Part shown: in pieces, positions 26,687 through 34,834 of the stretch
Layout of the letters: each line of letters opens with the position of its first letter
How positions within the stretch are numbered: the first letter of the stretch is position 1
Assembly (NCBI RefSeq): GCF_005434965.1
Contig: NZ_SKCI01000002.1
Span: 248,001-312,000 of the forward strand
Direction of reading: 5' to 3'
Origin: Marimonas lutisalis
GTDB taxonomy: Bacteria; Pseudomonadota; Alphaproteobacteria; Rhodobacterales; Rhodobacteraceae
DNA length: 64,000 bases
Translations under genes and position numbers: made by a program
Notes under the pieces: generated by a model
The model's database searches: none
What the model saw: the letters and a program-made list of their open reading frames with translations, nothing else
What the model was told of the DNA's origin: nothing

Positions 26687-27853
26687 TCAGACGATCGCGT
26701 CAGAAAGCGGATCGACCGGGATCGTGCCATAAAGGTCGAACGGATCGTTGGGATCGTCGATGACCGTGTCATAGCCCATGTCTTCCAGGGCGGCGATCGA
26801 CATCTCGGAGATATAGTTCGAGTTGTTGATATAGCCCGTCATGATCTCGTTGGTGAAAATCGTTTCGTCCCAGTGCCCGCCGGCCGTGCCTGCGCCGCCA
26901 TCGGTTTCCACCGGCACGCCATTGGCCGAGTCCGGATCAGCATTGGCGATGTCCGCGAACTCGCTGTTGTAAAGCGCGGTGGCGATTTCGCCGGTAAAAC
27001 GCATGTCACCGGTCGCGACCGAGCCGCTGGTGAGCCCCATGTAGGACCACAAAGTGCCAAAGCCCATCGTATGCACCATTTCATGCAGTACGATATCGTC
27101 CCAAAGGCCATAGCCATCGAAGGTTTCGGCGTCGGCGATGTCGAATTCCATGATGCCCGCAAGCGGCAGGTAGGTGCCGTCGCGTGCCAGCGTCGGGCCG
27201 GCTTGGCCCAGGATGCCGCCCGATCCGTCGATGTCCGTCAGCGTGGCCGAAATCGTCAGGTCATCGAAATATTGGCCATTGTAGATTTCATCGGGGAGAT
27301 CGGCCAGGATGATCGAGCTGAGATAGTCTGCCGCGTCGATGAACGCGCTTTGCAGGCCTTCGGTCCAGGTGCCCATGAATTCGACGGTGATGTTGTAAGC
27401 GGTCGCGGCATCGCCGCCACTTGTATAGGAGTCGAGCACGGTGCCCGGATCGGTGGTGCCGCCGCCGGAATCGCCGCCCTTGTCGGGTTTTCCGCCGCCT
27501 TTGCCACCGCCGCCGCCACCGCCGCCGTCACTGCCGCCGCCACCCTTGCCGCCGCCGGGCGACGAGGGCTTGGCATCGAATCCGCCAAAGTCCAGCTGGA
27601 TCACGCCATCATTCGCGGGACCATTTCCGAAAAATGCCTCTATGGCGTTCCCCGACAAGCCGCTCGGTGCCGCGTGTATGGCGTGAAACGCCTCGGGAGC
27701 AGGTGGAAGGGGAAACGGCTCGAACTGGAATACATCGGACGGGTTTTCTTCCAGCAGGTCTTGCAGAAGATCTTTGAGCCATTCCGATGGCATCTGTTCA
27801 GGCGGATCGCTGAGAAGATCGACAAGGGGGTGAACGATTGGTTTTCCGGGCAT
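26687..27853 (-). CDS. Leishmanolysin-like zinc metalloprotease
   Basis: A 388-residue protein. An N-terminal hydrophilic region (about 1-90) is followed by an extreme Gly/Lys/Asp linker (about 100-135) and a C-terminal M8-type protease domain. The zinc motif HEMVHTMGFG supplies two His and the catalytic Glu. The third ligand is likely in GGHWDETIF, followed by the family's NEIMTGYIN. No Sec signal peptide is visible after MPGKPIVHPL, so export, if it occurs, would be by another route such as type I secretion. ATG 27853 is preceded by GAGG. It sits in the accessory patch beside the Hint and GMC genes. Confidence 0.83.
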   Translation of the reverse strand: MPGKPIVHPLVDLLSDPPEQMPSEWLKDLLQDLLEENPSDVFQFEPFPLPPAPEAFHAIHAAPSGLSGNAIEAFFGNGPANDGVIQLDFGGFDAKPSSPGGGKGGGGSDGGGGGGGGKGGGKPDKGGDSGGGTTDPGTVLDSYTSGGDAATAYNITVEFMGTWTEGLQSAFIDAADYLSSIILADLPDEIYNGQYFDDLTISATLTDIDGSGGILGQAGPTLARDGTYLPLAGIMEFDIADAETFDGYGLWDDIVLHEMVHTMGFGTLWSYMGLTSGSVATGDMRFTGEIATALYNSEFADIANADPDSANGVPVETDGGAGTAGGHWDETIFTNEIMTGYINNSNYISEMSIAALEDMGYDTVIDDPNDPFDLYGTIPVDPLSDAIV

Positions 27854-28015
27854 GTTGACCTCGATCGGCAGGGCAGATCCTGCGGATCCGCGCGTGTCAG
27901 TGCGATGCCCCCTTGTGAACATGACTCGTTCACAGGCGTGCCGAAAAGATGATCAAAATGTGGCGATTTGCGGGCGTGGGCCGCAGCCGCCGGTCAGGCG
28001 GCCGCGGCGTTCAAA

Positions 28016-28876
28016 TCAGCTACCGTCGCCGATCTTGTCCCAGGTTTTCGTTTCGAAATCGCCCGCGTCATGGCGTTCGCGCAGCTGGAACTTCGCGTCG
28101 CCCGTGGCCTTGTTCACCATCCGGCCGCGGCGCACCGGTTCGCGCGCGTCGATCTCCTGCGCCCAGCGCTGCACGTGCTTGTAGCTTTCGACATCCAGGA
28201 ATTCGGCCGCGCCGTAAAGACGGCCCAGGGCCAGCTGCCCGTACCAGGCCCAGTTGGCGATATCGGCGATGGTATAATCCGCGCCGGTCAGGAAATGGTT
28301 GTCAGCGAGCCGCCGGTCGAGCACGTCAAGCTGGCGCTTCACTTCCATCGTGAAGCGGTTGATCGGGTATTCCCATTTTTCGGGCGCGTAGGCGTAGAAA
28401 TGGCCAAAGCCGCCGCCCAGGTAGGGCGCGCTGCCCATCTGCCAGAACAGCCATGACAGCATTTCCGGCCGATTCGATCCGAGGAAGCGGTCGAATTTCT
28501 CGGCCAGGTAAAGAAGGATCGCGCCGGATTCGAAGACGCGCGTGGGCGTTTCCGTAGAATGGTCCATCAGCGCCGGGATTTTCGAGTTCGGGTTGACCGA
28601 CACGAAGCCCGATGAGAACTGATCGCCTTCGAGAATATGGATAAGCCAGGCGTCATATTCGGCCTCTTCGATGCCGAGCGCCAGAAGCTCTTCGAAGAGC
28701 ACCGTCACCTTCACGCCATTGGGCGTGGCCAGCGAATAGAGCTGGTGCGGGTGCTTGCCGACGGGCAGGTCCTTTTCATGCGTCGCACCCGAGATGGGGC
28801 GGTTGATATTGGTAAAGCGCCCGCCTTCCTGTTGTTCCCATGTCCAGACCTTGGGAGGTGTGTAGCTGTCAGTCAT
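28016..28876 (-). CDS. yghU: Glutathione-dependent disulfide-bond oxidoreductase YghU
   Basis: A 286-residue GST of the YghU/YfcG Nu class, which reduces disulfides using two bound glutathiones. The N-terminal extension (WTWEQQEGGRFTNINRPISG, about 12-31), PVGKHPHQLYSLATPNGVKV and NPNSKIPALMDHS are strongly characteristic, with the ESGAILLYLAEKFDR helix after them. The length matches E. coli YghU. ATG 28876 has AAAGGAGACGCG upstream. It stands alone. Confidence 0.92.
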   Translation of the reverse strand: MTDSYTPPKVWTWEQQEGGRFTNINRPISGATHEKDLPVGKHPHQLYSLATPNGVKVTVLFEELLALGIEEAEYDAWLIHILEGDQFSSGFVSVNPNSKIPALMDHSTETPTRVFESGAILLYLAEKFDRFLGSNRPEMLSWLFWQMGSAPYLGGGFGHFYAYAPEKWEYPINRFTMEVKRQLDVLDRRLADNHFLTGADYTIADIANWAWYGQLALGRLYGAAEFLDVESYKHVQRWAQEIDAREPVRRGRMVNKATGDAKFQLRERHDAGDFETKTWDKIGDGS

Positions 28877-28993
28877 CGCGCGTCTCCTTTGCTTGGATCG
28901 CCGCGAGTAAGGCATGAGCGCGCACAAGATGGAAGGCCCGGAATGGAGAGACCGGGATGTGCGCCGCTGCACGGGCCGCGCGGGCCGTGCAAC

Positions 28994-29530
28994 CTATGAC
29001 GGCGCCGCAGCCATCCAATCGTCGATCAGTGCATCCAGCGCCGGCCAGTCGGTATATTCCTTGTCGCTGTCCAGGTCGGCCTCGGGGTCTTTGCCGGCAA
29101 CGATCCGGCGCATGATGAACCGGCGGAAAATATCGTATTCCGACGGCTTGTAGGCCCCGGCGATCTGCGCCACCTGCCCCGGTGTCCAGCCGGTCGCCTC
29201 CTGGTACTCCTCAAGAATGCGATCCAGCGCCTTCCAGTCCTCGGCGTCATGGCCGGCGGCGGCCAATGAAACGGACAGGAAGAGCGTCGGCTTTCCAGCG
29301 AGCCCCGTGGCATTCGCCGATACGAAATCTGTCAAATCGCGCTGGTAATGCCCGGCGTGAATGGACGCGGCCAGGATCACCCGGTCAAAGCGCGCCAGGT
29401 CCACGTCGCCGGCATCGGCGAGGCCCAGCATTTCGACAGTGTGGCCCGCGTCATACACCCGGTCTGCGGCATGGCGCGCGATTTTCCGGGTCATCCCTTC
29501 GCTGGTGGCATATCCGATCAGTATCTTCAT
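28994..29530 (-). CDS. Flavodoxin-domain protein (HemG-like)
   Basis: A 178-residue flavodoxin-fold protein beginning MKILIGYATSEGMTRKIARHAAD, with the FMN phosphate loop at TSEGMTRK and the second loop around ASIHAGHYQRDL. It resembles the menaquinone-dependent protoporphyrinogen oxidase HemG group, but many relatives are generic flavodoxins, and a Rhodobacterales cell normally uses other protoporphyrinogen oxidases. ATG 29530 with GGAGGGC upstream is preferred to 29548. The function is left at fold level. Confidence 0.8.
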   Translation of the reverse strand: MKILIGYATSEGMTRKIARHAADRVYDAGHTVEMLGLADAGDVDLARFDRVILAASIHAGHYQRDLTDFVSANATGLAGKPTLFLSVSLAAAGHDAEDWKALDRILEEYQEATGWTPGQVAQIAGAYKPSEYDIFRRFIMRRIVAGKDPEADLDSDKEYTDWPALDALIDDWMAAAPS

Positions 29531-29648
29531 GGCGCCCTCCATCGACATGGCTTTTACCGGAGGCAGGATATGCGGGGGCGCGGCGGGCCTGCAATGACGC
29601 CGGTCAAACCGGCGCTCGGTGTCGCGCCCGATCCCCCGGAAATGACAA

Positions 29649-29673
29649 ACCCCCGGGGCTGGGCCGCGGGGGT
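29649..29673 (-). terminator. Hairpin after rpsU
   Basis: On the minus strand, ACCCCCG pairs with CGGGGGT (29649-29655 / 29667-29673), followed by TTTGT, 40 bases after the rpsU stop. Confidence 0.55.
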
Positions 29674-29712
29674 CGTCTCATTCACGTTCCGAGATGTCGG
29701 AGATCAGGCTGC

Positions 29713-29919
29713 TCAGAGCATGCCTTCGCGCTGGGCTTTCTTACGGGCCAGTTTACGGGCCCGGCGAATTGCCTCGGCTTTCTCGCGCGCTTTTTTCTCG
29801 GAGGGCTTCTCGAAATGCTGCCGAAGCTTCATTTCGCGGAAGACACCTTCACGCTGCAACTTCTTCTTCAGGGCACGAAGCGCCTGATCGACGTTGTTAT
29901 CGCGAACGGTCACCTGCAT
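29713..29919 (-). CDS. rpsU: 30S ribosomal protein S21
   Basis: A 68-residue, very basic S21 starting [21 protein letters not shown], followed by the [20 protein letters not shown] helix typical of alphaproteobacteria. It joins the small subunit near the anti-Shine-Dalgarno of 16S rRNA. An AAGGTGG site lies upstream of ATG 29919, and a promoter candidate at 29954-29981. It is divergent from the COQ9-family gene. Confidence 0.96.
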   Translation of the reverse strand: MQVTVRDNNVDQALRALKKKLQREGVFREMKLRQHFEKPSEKKAREKAEAIRRARKLARKKAQREGML

Positions 29920-29953
29920 GTGGTTGTCACCACCTTTCTAGGTTTGAGTTACT

Positions 29954-29981
29954 GGATTAGCAGGAGCCCGGCGTATAGCAA
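29954..29981 (-). promoter_or_regulatory. Promoter candidate for rpsU
   Basis: On the minus strand, -35 TTGCTA (29981-29976) and -10 TAATCC (29959-29954) are 16 bases apart, giving a leader of about 28 bases before the rpsU ATG. Confidence 0.4.
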
Positions 29982-30024
29982 CTTGGTTTTCATTTGTCTA
30001 GGGTGGCGGCGAAGGAGTCGGATC

Positions 30025-30696
30025 ATGTCGGATACTGTCGAAAAAATCCTTGATGCCGCGCTGATGCATGTGCCGTTCGACGGCTGGGGCGAGGAGACGT
30101 TCCAGGCCGCCGTAGCGGATGCTGGCGTCGAGATGGGCCTGGCGCGGGGCCTCTGCCCGCGCGGGGCGGTGGACCTGGCGATTGCCTATCACAAGCGCGG
30201 CGACCGCCAGATGGTGCAGCGGCTGGAACAGGCCGACCTGGGCCAGATGCGCTTTCGCGACCGGATCGCGGCGGCGGTGCGCTACCGGCTGGAGGTGATC
30301 GAGGACCGCGAGGTGGTGCGGCGCGGCATGGCCCTGTTCGCGCTGCCGCAACATGCCGCCGACGGTGCGCGGCTGATCTGGGAGACCTGCGACCTGATCT
30401 GGCGCACGCTGGGCGACACCAGCGACGACATCAACTGGTACACGAAGCGGATGACGCTGAGCGGGGTCTATTCCTCGACCGTGCTTTACTGGTTGGGGGA
30501 CGATAGCGACGGGCACGCGGCGACCTGGGCCTTTCTTGACCGGCGGATCGAGGACGTGATGCGCTTTGAGACGTTCAAGGCGAAGGTGCAGGAAAACGAA
30601 GCACTGTCGCGGCTGTTGAAGGGGCCGCTGGACATGCTGGGGCGTATCCGCGCGCCGAAATCCGGGGATGACATGCCCGGCCATTGGGGAAACTGA
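30025..30696 (+). CDS. COQ9 family protein
   Basis: A 223-residue COQ9-type protein, a lipid-binding accessory factor of ubiquinone biosynthesis that presents intermediates to COQ7 in eukaryotes and occurs in alphaproteobacteria. The TetR-like N-terminal helices start MSDTVEKILDAALMHVPFDGWGEETF. The C-terminal domain has DINWYTKRMTLSGVYSSTVLYW, the family's most conserved block, at about 143-164. ATG 30025 has GAAGGAG 9 bases upstream. Two quinone oxidoreductase genes follow in the same direction, the first 10 bases away, which suggests a quinone-linked operon. Confidence 0.92.
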   Translation: MSDTVEKILDAALMHVPFDGWGEETFQAAVADAGVEMGLARGLCPRGAVDLAIAYHKRGDRQMVQRLEQADLGQMRFRDRIAAAVRYRLEVIEDREVVRRGMALFALPQHAADGARLIWETCDLIWRTLGDTSDDINWYTKRMTLSGVYSSTVLYWLGDDSDGHAATWAFLDRRIEDVMRFETFKAKVQENEALSRLLKGPLDMLGRIRAPKSGDDMPGHWGN

Positions 30697-30706
30697 GGGA
30701 GCAGAG

Positions 30707-31690
30707 ATGACAGAGATGATGAAAGCCGTTGAAATCTCGAAACCGGGCGGGCCCGAGGTTCTGGTGCCATGCGAGCGCCCCCGGCCCACCGCCGGGCAGG
30801 GCGAGGTGGTGATCAAGGTGGCCTGGGCGGGCGTGAACCGGCCCGACGCGCTTCAGCGGGCGGGAAATTACGCGCCGCCCCCCACGGCGAGCGACCTGCC
30901 CGGCCTCGAGGCCAGCGGCGAGATTGCCGAGGTCGGCCCCGGCGTGACCGAGTGGAAAGTGGGCGACAAGGTCTGCGCCCTGCTGCCCGGCGGCGGCTAT
31001 GCCGAATACGTGATGACGCCGGCGGCGCATTGCCTGCCGGTGCCCGAGGGCATGGGGATGAAAGAAGCCGCCTGCCTGCCGGAAACGTATTTCACCGTCT
31101 GGACCAACGTCTTCATGCGCGGCGGATTGCAGGCGGGCGAGCGGTTCCTGGTGCATGGCGGCTCCTCCGGCATCGGGACGACGGCCATTCAGTTGGCGAA
31201 CCACTTTGGCGCGCGGGTCTTTGCCACCGCCGGATCGGATGAGAAATGCAAGGTCTGCACCGACCTGGGGGCCGAGCGGGCGATCAACTACAAATCGGAA
31301 GATTTTGTCGAGGTGCTGAAGGCCGAGGGCGGGGCTAACCTGATCCTCGACATGGTGGGGGGCGATTACATTCCGCGCAATGTGAACGCGCTCGCCAATG
31401 ACGGGCGGCTGGTGCAGATCGCGTTCCTGTCGGGGCCCAAGGTCGAGCTGAATTTCGCGCAGGTGATGGCGCGGCGGCTGACGATCACGGGCAGCACGCT
31501 GCGTCCGCAATCGGATCTGGCCAAGGCGCGGATCGCCGAAGAGCTGCGCACCCATGTCTGGCCGTTGCTGGACGCAGGCACGGTGGCGCCGGTGATGGAC
31601 AGCGAGTTTGACCTGGAAAACGCTGCCGAGGCCCATGCCCGGATCGAAAGTCCGGGGCATGTGGGCAAGATCGTTTTGAAGGTGGGCTAG
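30707..31690 (+). CDS. NAD(P)H quinone oxidoreductase (PIG3-like MDR)
   Basis: A 327-residue medium-chain dehydrogenase/reductase without zinc ligands, matching the PIG3/TP53I3-like quinone oxidoreductases. The start is MTEMMKAVEISKPGGPEVL, the NADPH-binding motif is HGGSSGIGTTAIQLA at about 146-160, and the family-typical INYKSEDF lies further on. It reduces quinones with NADPH in the cytosol. ATG 30707 has GGGAGCAG upstream, 10 bases after the COQ9 stop. The next gene is a distant paralogue. Confidence 0.88.
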   Translation: MTEMMKAVEISKPGGPEVLVPCERPRPTAGQGEVVIKVAWAGVNRPDALQRAGNYAPPPTASDLPGLEASGEIAEVGPGVTEWKVGDKVCALLPGGGYAEYVMTPAAHCLPVPEGMGMKEAACLPETYFTVWTNVFMRGGLQAGERFLVHGGSSGIGTTAIQLANHFGARVFATAGSDEKCKVCTDLGAERAINYKSEDFVEVLKAEGGANLILDMVGGDYIPRNVNALANDGRLVQIAFLSGPKVELNFAQVMARRLTITGSTLRPQSDLAKARIAEELRTHVWPLLDAGTVAPVMDSEFDLENAAEAHARIESPGHVGKIVLKVG

Positions 31691-31715
31691 GCCCATTTCA
31701 CAGGGAGACAGACCA

Positions 31716-32690
31716 ATGACAAAAACAGTCATCATCGAAGAATTCGGCGGACCCGAGAAAATGCAGATCGTCGACCGTGCGGTGGGCGATCCGGGCTCGG
31801 GCGAGATTCGTATCCGGCACGAGTATTCGGGGCTGAACTTCATCGACGTCTATCAGCGCACCGGGCTTTATCCCAATGACCTGCCGCTGGCGCTGGGTAT
31901 GGAAGGCGCAGGCGTGGTTGAGGCCGTGGGCGAGGGGGTGGCCCACCTGGCTGCCGGTGACCGCGCGGCTTATGCCAGCATGCCGCCGGGATCGTACTGC
32001 GAGGCGCGGGTGATGCCGGCCGCGCAGGTGGTGAAGCTGCCAGACGATATCGGCACCGATACCGCCGCCGCGATGATGCTGCAGGGCCTGACGGTGCAAT
32101 ACCTGTTTCACCGCACCACGCCCATTCAGAAGGGCGACACCGTGCTGTTTCACGCAGCCGCGGGCGGCGTGGGCCTGATTGCCTGCCAATGGGCGCGCTC
32201 GGAAGGGATCAACCTGATCGGCACGGCAGGAACGGATGAAAAATGCCAGATGGCGCTCGATCACGGGGCCACGCATTGCATCAATTACCGCAGCGAGAAT
32301 TTCGCCGAAAAGGTGCGCGAATTGACCGATGGAAATGGCGTGGACGTTGTGATGGATTCGGTGGGCGCCGATACGTTCGAAGGCTCGCTCGATTCATTGA
32401 AACCATTGGGCATGATGATTTCCTTCGGCAATGCCTCGGGGCCCGTACCGCCGGTGAATATCGGCCTTCTGGGGCAAAAAGGATCGCTGAAAATCACCCG
32501 GCCGACACTGTTTACCCATATTGCCGATCATCACACCTGCCAGGCGATGTCCAAGCATCTTTTCGAGAAGGTCGAAAAGGGTGATGTGAAAATCAATATC
32601 GGCCAGCGGTTCAAACTGGATGATATCCGCGCCGCACATGAAGCGCTGGAAGCGCGGAAAACAACCGGATCCACGATTATTGAAATCTAG
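31716..32690 (+). CDS. Quinone oxidoreductase (QorA-type)
   Basis: A 324-residue zinc-independent MDR quinone oxidoreductase similar to E. coli QorA. It starts MTKTVIIEEFGGPEKMQIV, has the nucleotide loop HAAAGGVGLIACQWA (about 145-159), and the FGNASGPVPPV block near 237 is typical. It follows the PIG3-like gene by 25 bases with GGGAGAC before ATG 31716. A perfect 16-bp hairpin after its stop likely ends the COQ9-qor-qor transcript. Confidence 0.9.
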   Translation: MTKTVIIEEFGGPEKMQIVDRAVGDPGSGEIRIRHEYSGLNFIDVYQRTGLYPNDLPLALGMEGAGVVEAVGEGVAHLAAGDRAAYASMPPGSYCEARVMPAAQVVKLPDDIGTDTAAAMMLQGLTVQYLFHRTTPIQKGDTVLFHAAAGGVGLIACQWARSEGINLIGTAGTDEKCQMALDHGATHCINYRSENFAEKVRELTDGNGVDVVMDSVGADTFEGSLDSLKPLGMMISFGNASGPVPPVNIGLLGQKGSLKITRPTLFTHIADHHTCQAMSKHLFEKVEKGDVKINIGQRFKLDDIRAAHEALEARKTTGSTIIEI

Positions 32691-32712
32691 GGTTTTCCGG
32701 AGATCGGATTTT

Positions 32713-32752
32713 GACGCCATTTAGCACCCCCCAATAGGTGCTAAATGGCGTC
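32713..32752. terminator. Perfect 16-bp inverted repeat after the qor operon
   Basis: GACGCCATTTAGCACC (32713-32728) and its exact complement (32737-32752) flank the loop ccccaata. The stem is long and perfect, but the tail (tacttctt) has few consecutive T. It works as a terminator candidate for the genes before it, or as a structured element or operator before the H-NS-like gene. Confidence 0.6.
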
Positions 32753-32769
32753 TACTTCTTACCGGATGC

Positions 32770-32804
32770 ACGTAAAACGGAAATTACCCGCGTATTTTTT
32801 ACGT
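32770..32804. promoter_or_regulatory. AT-rich leader with inverted repeat before the H-NS-like gene
   Basis: ACGTAAAA (32770-32777) and TTTTACGT (32797-32804) form an 8-base dyad with 19 bases between. The surrounding 32690-32940 stretch is visibly AT-richer than the rest of the window. It may hold the promoter and autoregulatory binding region of the H-NS-like gene. Confidence 0.35.
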
Positions 32805-32911
32805 TTTTGAAAGAATTTCTTGCAATTGCCGGGCAAAGAAAGAGTGTTCTTCGTCATTGGATATTGGTTCCAAACACTCACGAAACAAAAAAACTGCTCG
32901 GGGGAAGAAAC

Positions 32912-33268
32912 TTGGCAGAGAAGAACAAAATTACAATGGCGGATCTGAATGCCATGTCGCTTGGCGAACTCAAATCGCTTGAAAAAAAGGTCGGGAAAGC
33001 GATTTCGAAATTCGAAGAGCGCGAAAAGAAAAAAGCACTGGCTGCGCTGGAGCAAAAGGCCAAGGAAATGGGATTTTCCCTGGAAGAACTGACCGGTGCG
33101 GAAGCGACGAAAGGTCGTCGCGGCAAAGGCAAACCCCGCGGCAAGGTTGCACCCAAATACGCCAACCCGGCGGACCCGTCGCAGACCTGGACCGGCCGCG
33201 GACGCCGCCCCGCCTGGGTGACCGAGGCGCTGCAAGCGGGCAAGAGCCTGGACGACCTCTCCATCTGA
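32912..33268 (+). CDS. H-NS histone family protein (HvrA-like)
   Basis: An H-NS-type nucleoid protein of 118 residues if it starts at TTG 32912, or 110 from ATG 32936. The N-terminal part (MADLNAMSLGELKSLEKKV) is an oligomerisation coiled coil rich in Lys and Glu to about residue 60. The C-terminal DNA-binding motif is TWTGRGRRPAWV, whose RGRRP core enters the minor groove of AT-rich DNA. In Rhodobacter the related HvrA tunes photosynthesis and other genes. TTG 32912 has GGGGGA six bases upstream while ATG 32936 has only a poor site, so the TTG start is preferred. A strong terminator follows. Confidence 0.85.
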   Translation: MAEKNKITMADLNAMSLGELKSLEKKVGKAISKFEEREKKKALAALEQKAKEMGFSLEELTGAEATKGRRGKGKPRGKVAPKYANPADPSQTWTGRGRRPAWVTEALQAGKSLDDLSI

Positions 33269-33290
33269 GAGCGCACTTGATCAGGGAATT

Positions 33291-33327
33291 CGACGCGGGG
33301 AGGGGATGCCCCGCGTCGTTTTCTTTT
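33291..33327 (+). terminator. Rho-independent terminator after the H-NS-like gene
   Basis: A perfect 10-bp stem CGACGCGGGG (33291-33300) / CCCCGCGTCG (33309-33318), followed by TTTTCTTTT. Confidence 0.88.
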
Positions 33328-33399
33328 CCGACTGCAGTTCTCAAACGCGTGCGGCGCTTCCGAAATTGCCGTTATCACGGCAGTGCGGTGCGCGCCCGA

Positions 33400-34347
33400 T
33401 CAGAAAATGAATGCATCGGCCTCAACACTGGGCATGTTGTTCATCATGTCCAGAGCGTCAGCCAGCCCTCGCATATCCAGATCACCGTCAAAGGCACTCT
33501 GCACAGCGGAAACAATCTCGCTCGAGGAGAGAATGAAGTCGTCGTTCATATCAATTCCCTCGAGAAGAGCCGTCGTTCCCGCGTCGAAGCCGGCATCGAA
33601 ATATGAAAAATTCACATCGTCGCTGCTTGCATTGGCCATTGCTGCGGTAGAGGCCCGCAACAGTGCGGCCTCGCCGCCACCCCGGGCGCTAAGTGCCTCC
33701 TGCAGGGTCGGGTCGTCAGAGAGCTTGCGGCTCCCTTCGACATCAACTCCGAAGAGTTCCTCATAGGAATCTGCAAACAACAAGCCGGTTTCGCCTTCGA
33801 AAATGGCCTGGTGGTTTTTCCAGAAGCCGGGCGTATTTCCCATGCCCGGTTCGGGCACGTCGCAGCCGCAACTTTCGAGATCACCAATTGTCATTTCATA
33901 GCTGTGCGTGCCGGCCTCGTCGCTCCAGGTGAAAAAGAGTGACGACCCTTCCAGAAGTGTTTCGGCGGACAGGTCGCTGTCGGAGGAGATGATCATGACC
34001 AGCGAATCCGCACTGTTTTCGTAATCGATCCGTCCGGCAAGATCATATCCGTCCGAGACCGGCAGGACCGTTCCGGTCTCGACCCATGATACAGAGATCG
34101 CATTGGCGTCGATCCGTCCGGTGCCGGCGGTCCCGTCTTCATCACCAACGAAATGGAAGAAGAGATCGCTGGTCGCGTCGCCCTGAATGTCGACGGCCAG
34201 CCCCAGTGTGTCCGCGATCGGATCACTCGGGTCCGTGTCTTCGATGAACAGCAGGACGTCGTTCATACCGTCGACTGTGAAATCGTAACAATACTTGATG
34301 TAAATCGTATACCCGTCCACCGAGTAGGTGGTGATAATCGGTTCCAT
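33400..34347 (-). CDS. Acidic orphan protein with TPGFWKNH motif and EF-hand-like loop
   Basis: A strongly acidic 315-residue protein of no family I can name. The N-terminal half (about 1-165) is beta-rich and Asp/Ser-loaded without a Sec signal peptide. A CGC motif near 163 precedes GNTPGFWKNHQAIF (about 171-184), a motif recurring in secreted calcium-associated proteins. Near 266-277, DMNDDFILSSSE matches a 12-residue EF-hand/dockerin-type calcium loop (acidic at 1, 3, 5 and 12). The composition suggests an extracellular calcium-rich environment, perhaps type I export. Base use is less GC-rich than its neighbours, so recent acquisition is possible. Confidence 0.68.
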   Translation of the reverse strand: MEPIITTYSVDGYTIYIKYCYDFTVDGMNDVLLFIEDTDPSDPIADTLGLAVDIQGDATSDLFFHFVGDEDGTAGTGRIDANAISVSWVETGTVLPVSDGYDLAGRIDYENSADSLVMIISSDSDLSAETLLEGSSLFFTWSDEAGTHSYEMTIGDLESCGCDVPEPGMGNTPGFWKNHQAIFEGETGLLFADSYEELFGVDVEGSRKLSDDPTLQEALSARGGGEAALLRASTAAMANASSDDVNFSYFDAGFDAGTTALLEGIDMNDDFILSSSEIVSAVQSAFDGDLDMRGLADALDMMNNMPSVEADAFIF

Positions 34348-34513
34348 GGCCAGCCCCCCTTGGTCAGCGCATTTCTGTTTGCAATCCTCCGCAAAATAAC
34401 AGCGGATTGTGCCCCCACTATATCAACCGGACGACACGTTATGTTTCCATTCTTGGAAACAGTCTGTTTCGCTTAAACGCTCGGCCACATGACCACGCGG
34501 ATACGTTGGCTAC

Positions 34514-34834
34514 TCAAAGCCCCCCGGATGCCCAGCGGAGCAGCAACCACCATCCCGACAGCGCAGTGACAAAGGCAACGGAGCCCAAAAGCAGCGTCGA
34601 CAAAAGGTTGAGCGCGGAAATCCCCCGCACCCACCAGCGCAGGCGCGGGTGCAGCGGAACGGCAAACCCGTTCAGCGCGGCCAGGATGACGGCGCAGATC
34701 AGGACCGCAGCAAGCCGCATGTGATGGCCCTGGGCGAGCCCGACCAGCAGCTTCATACCAAAGGGTAAGGCCAGGTTGATGGCGATCATCGCCGACACCC
34801 ATCGGGCAAATGCGCGATCAGCGGATCGGGTCAA
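34514..34834 (-). CDS. Small membrane protein, unknown
   Basis: A 106-residue protein with three apparent membrane helices (about 14-33, 40-58 and 76-98). The first candidate start is TTG 34834 with AAGGA about 8 bases upstream, inside the RNase T2 gene, which it overlaps by 17 bases. ATG 34789 (MIAINLALPF) is an alternative that removes 15 residues. The overlap suggests co-transcription with the RNase T2 gene. I do not recognise a family. Confidence 0.58.
   Translation of the reverse strand: MTRSADRAFARWVSAMIAINLALPFGMKLLVGLAQGHHMRLAAVLICAVILAALNGFAVPLHPRLRWWVRGISALNLLSTLLLGSVAFVTALSGWWLLLRWASGGL

Noticed and set aside
27440-27560. DNA tandem repeats in the Gly-rich linker of the metalloprotease
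   Set aside because: The run is low-complexity (GGC/GCC-type codons) but not an exact periodic repeat; it reflects protein composition.
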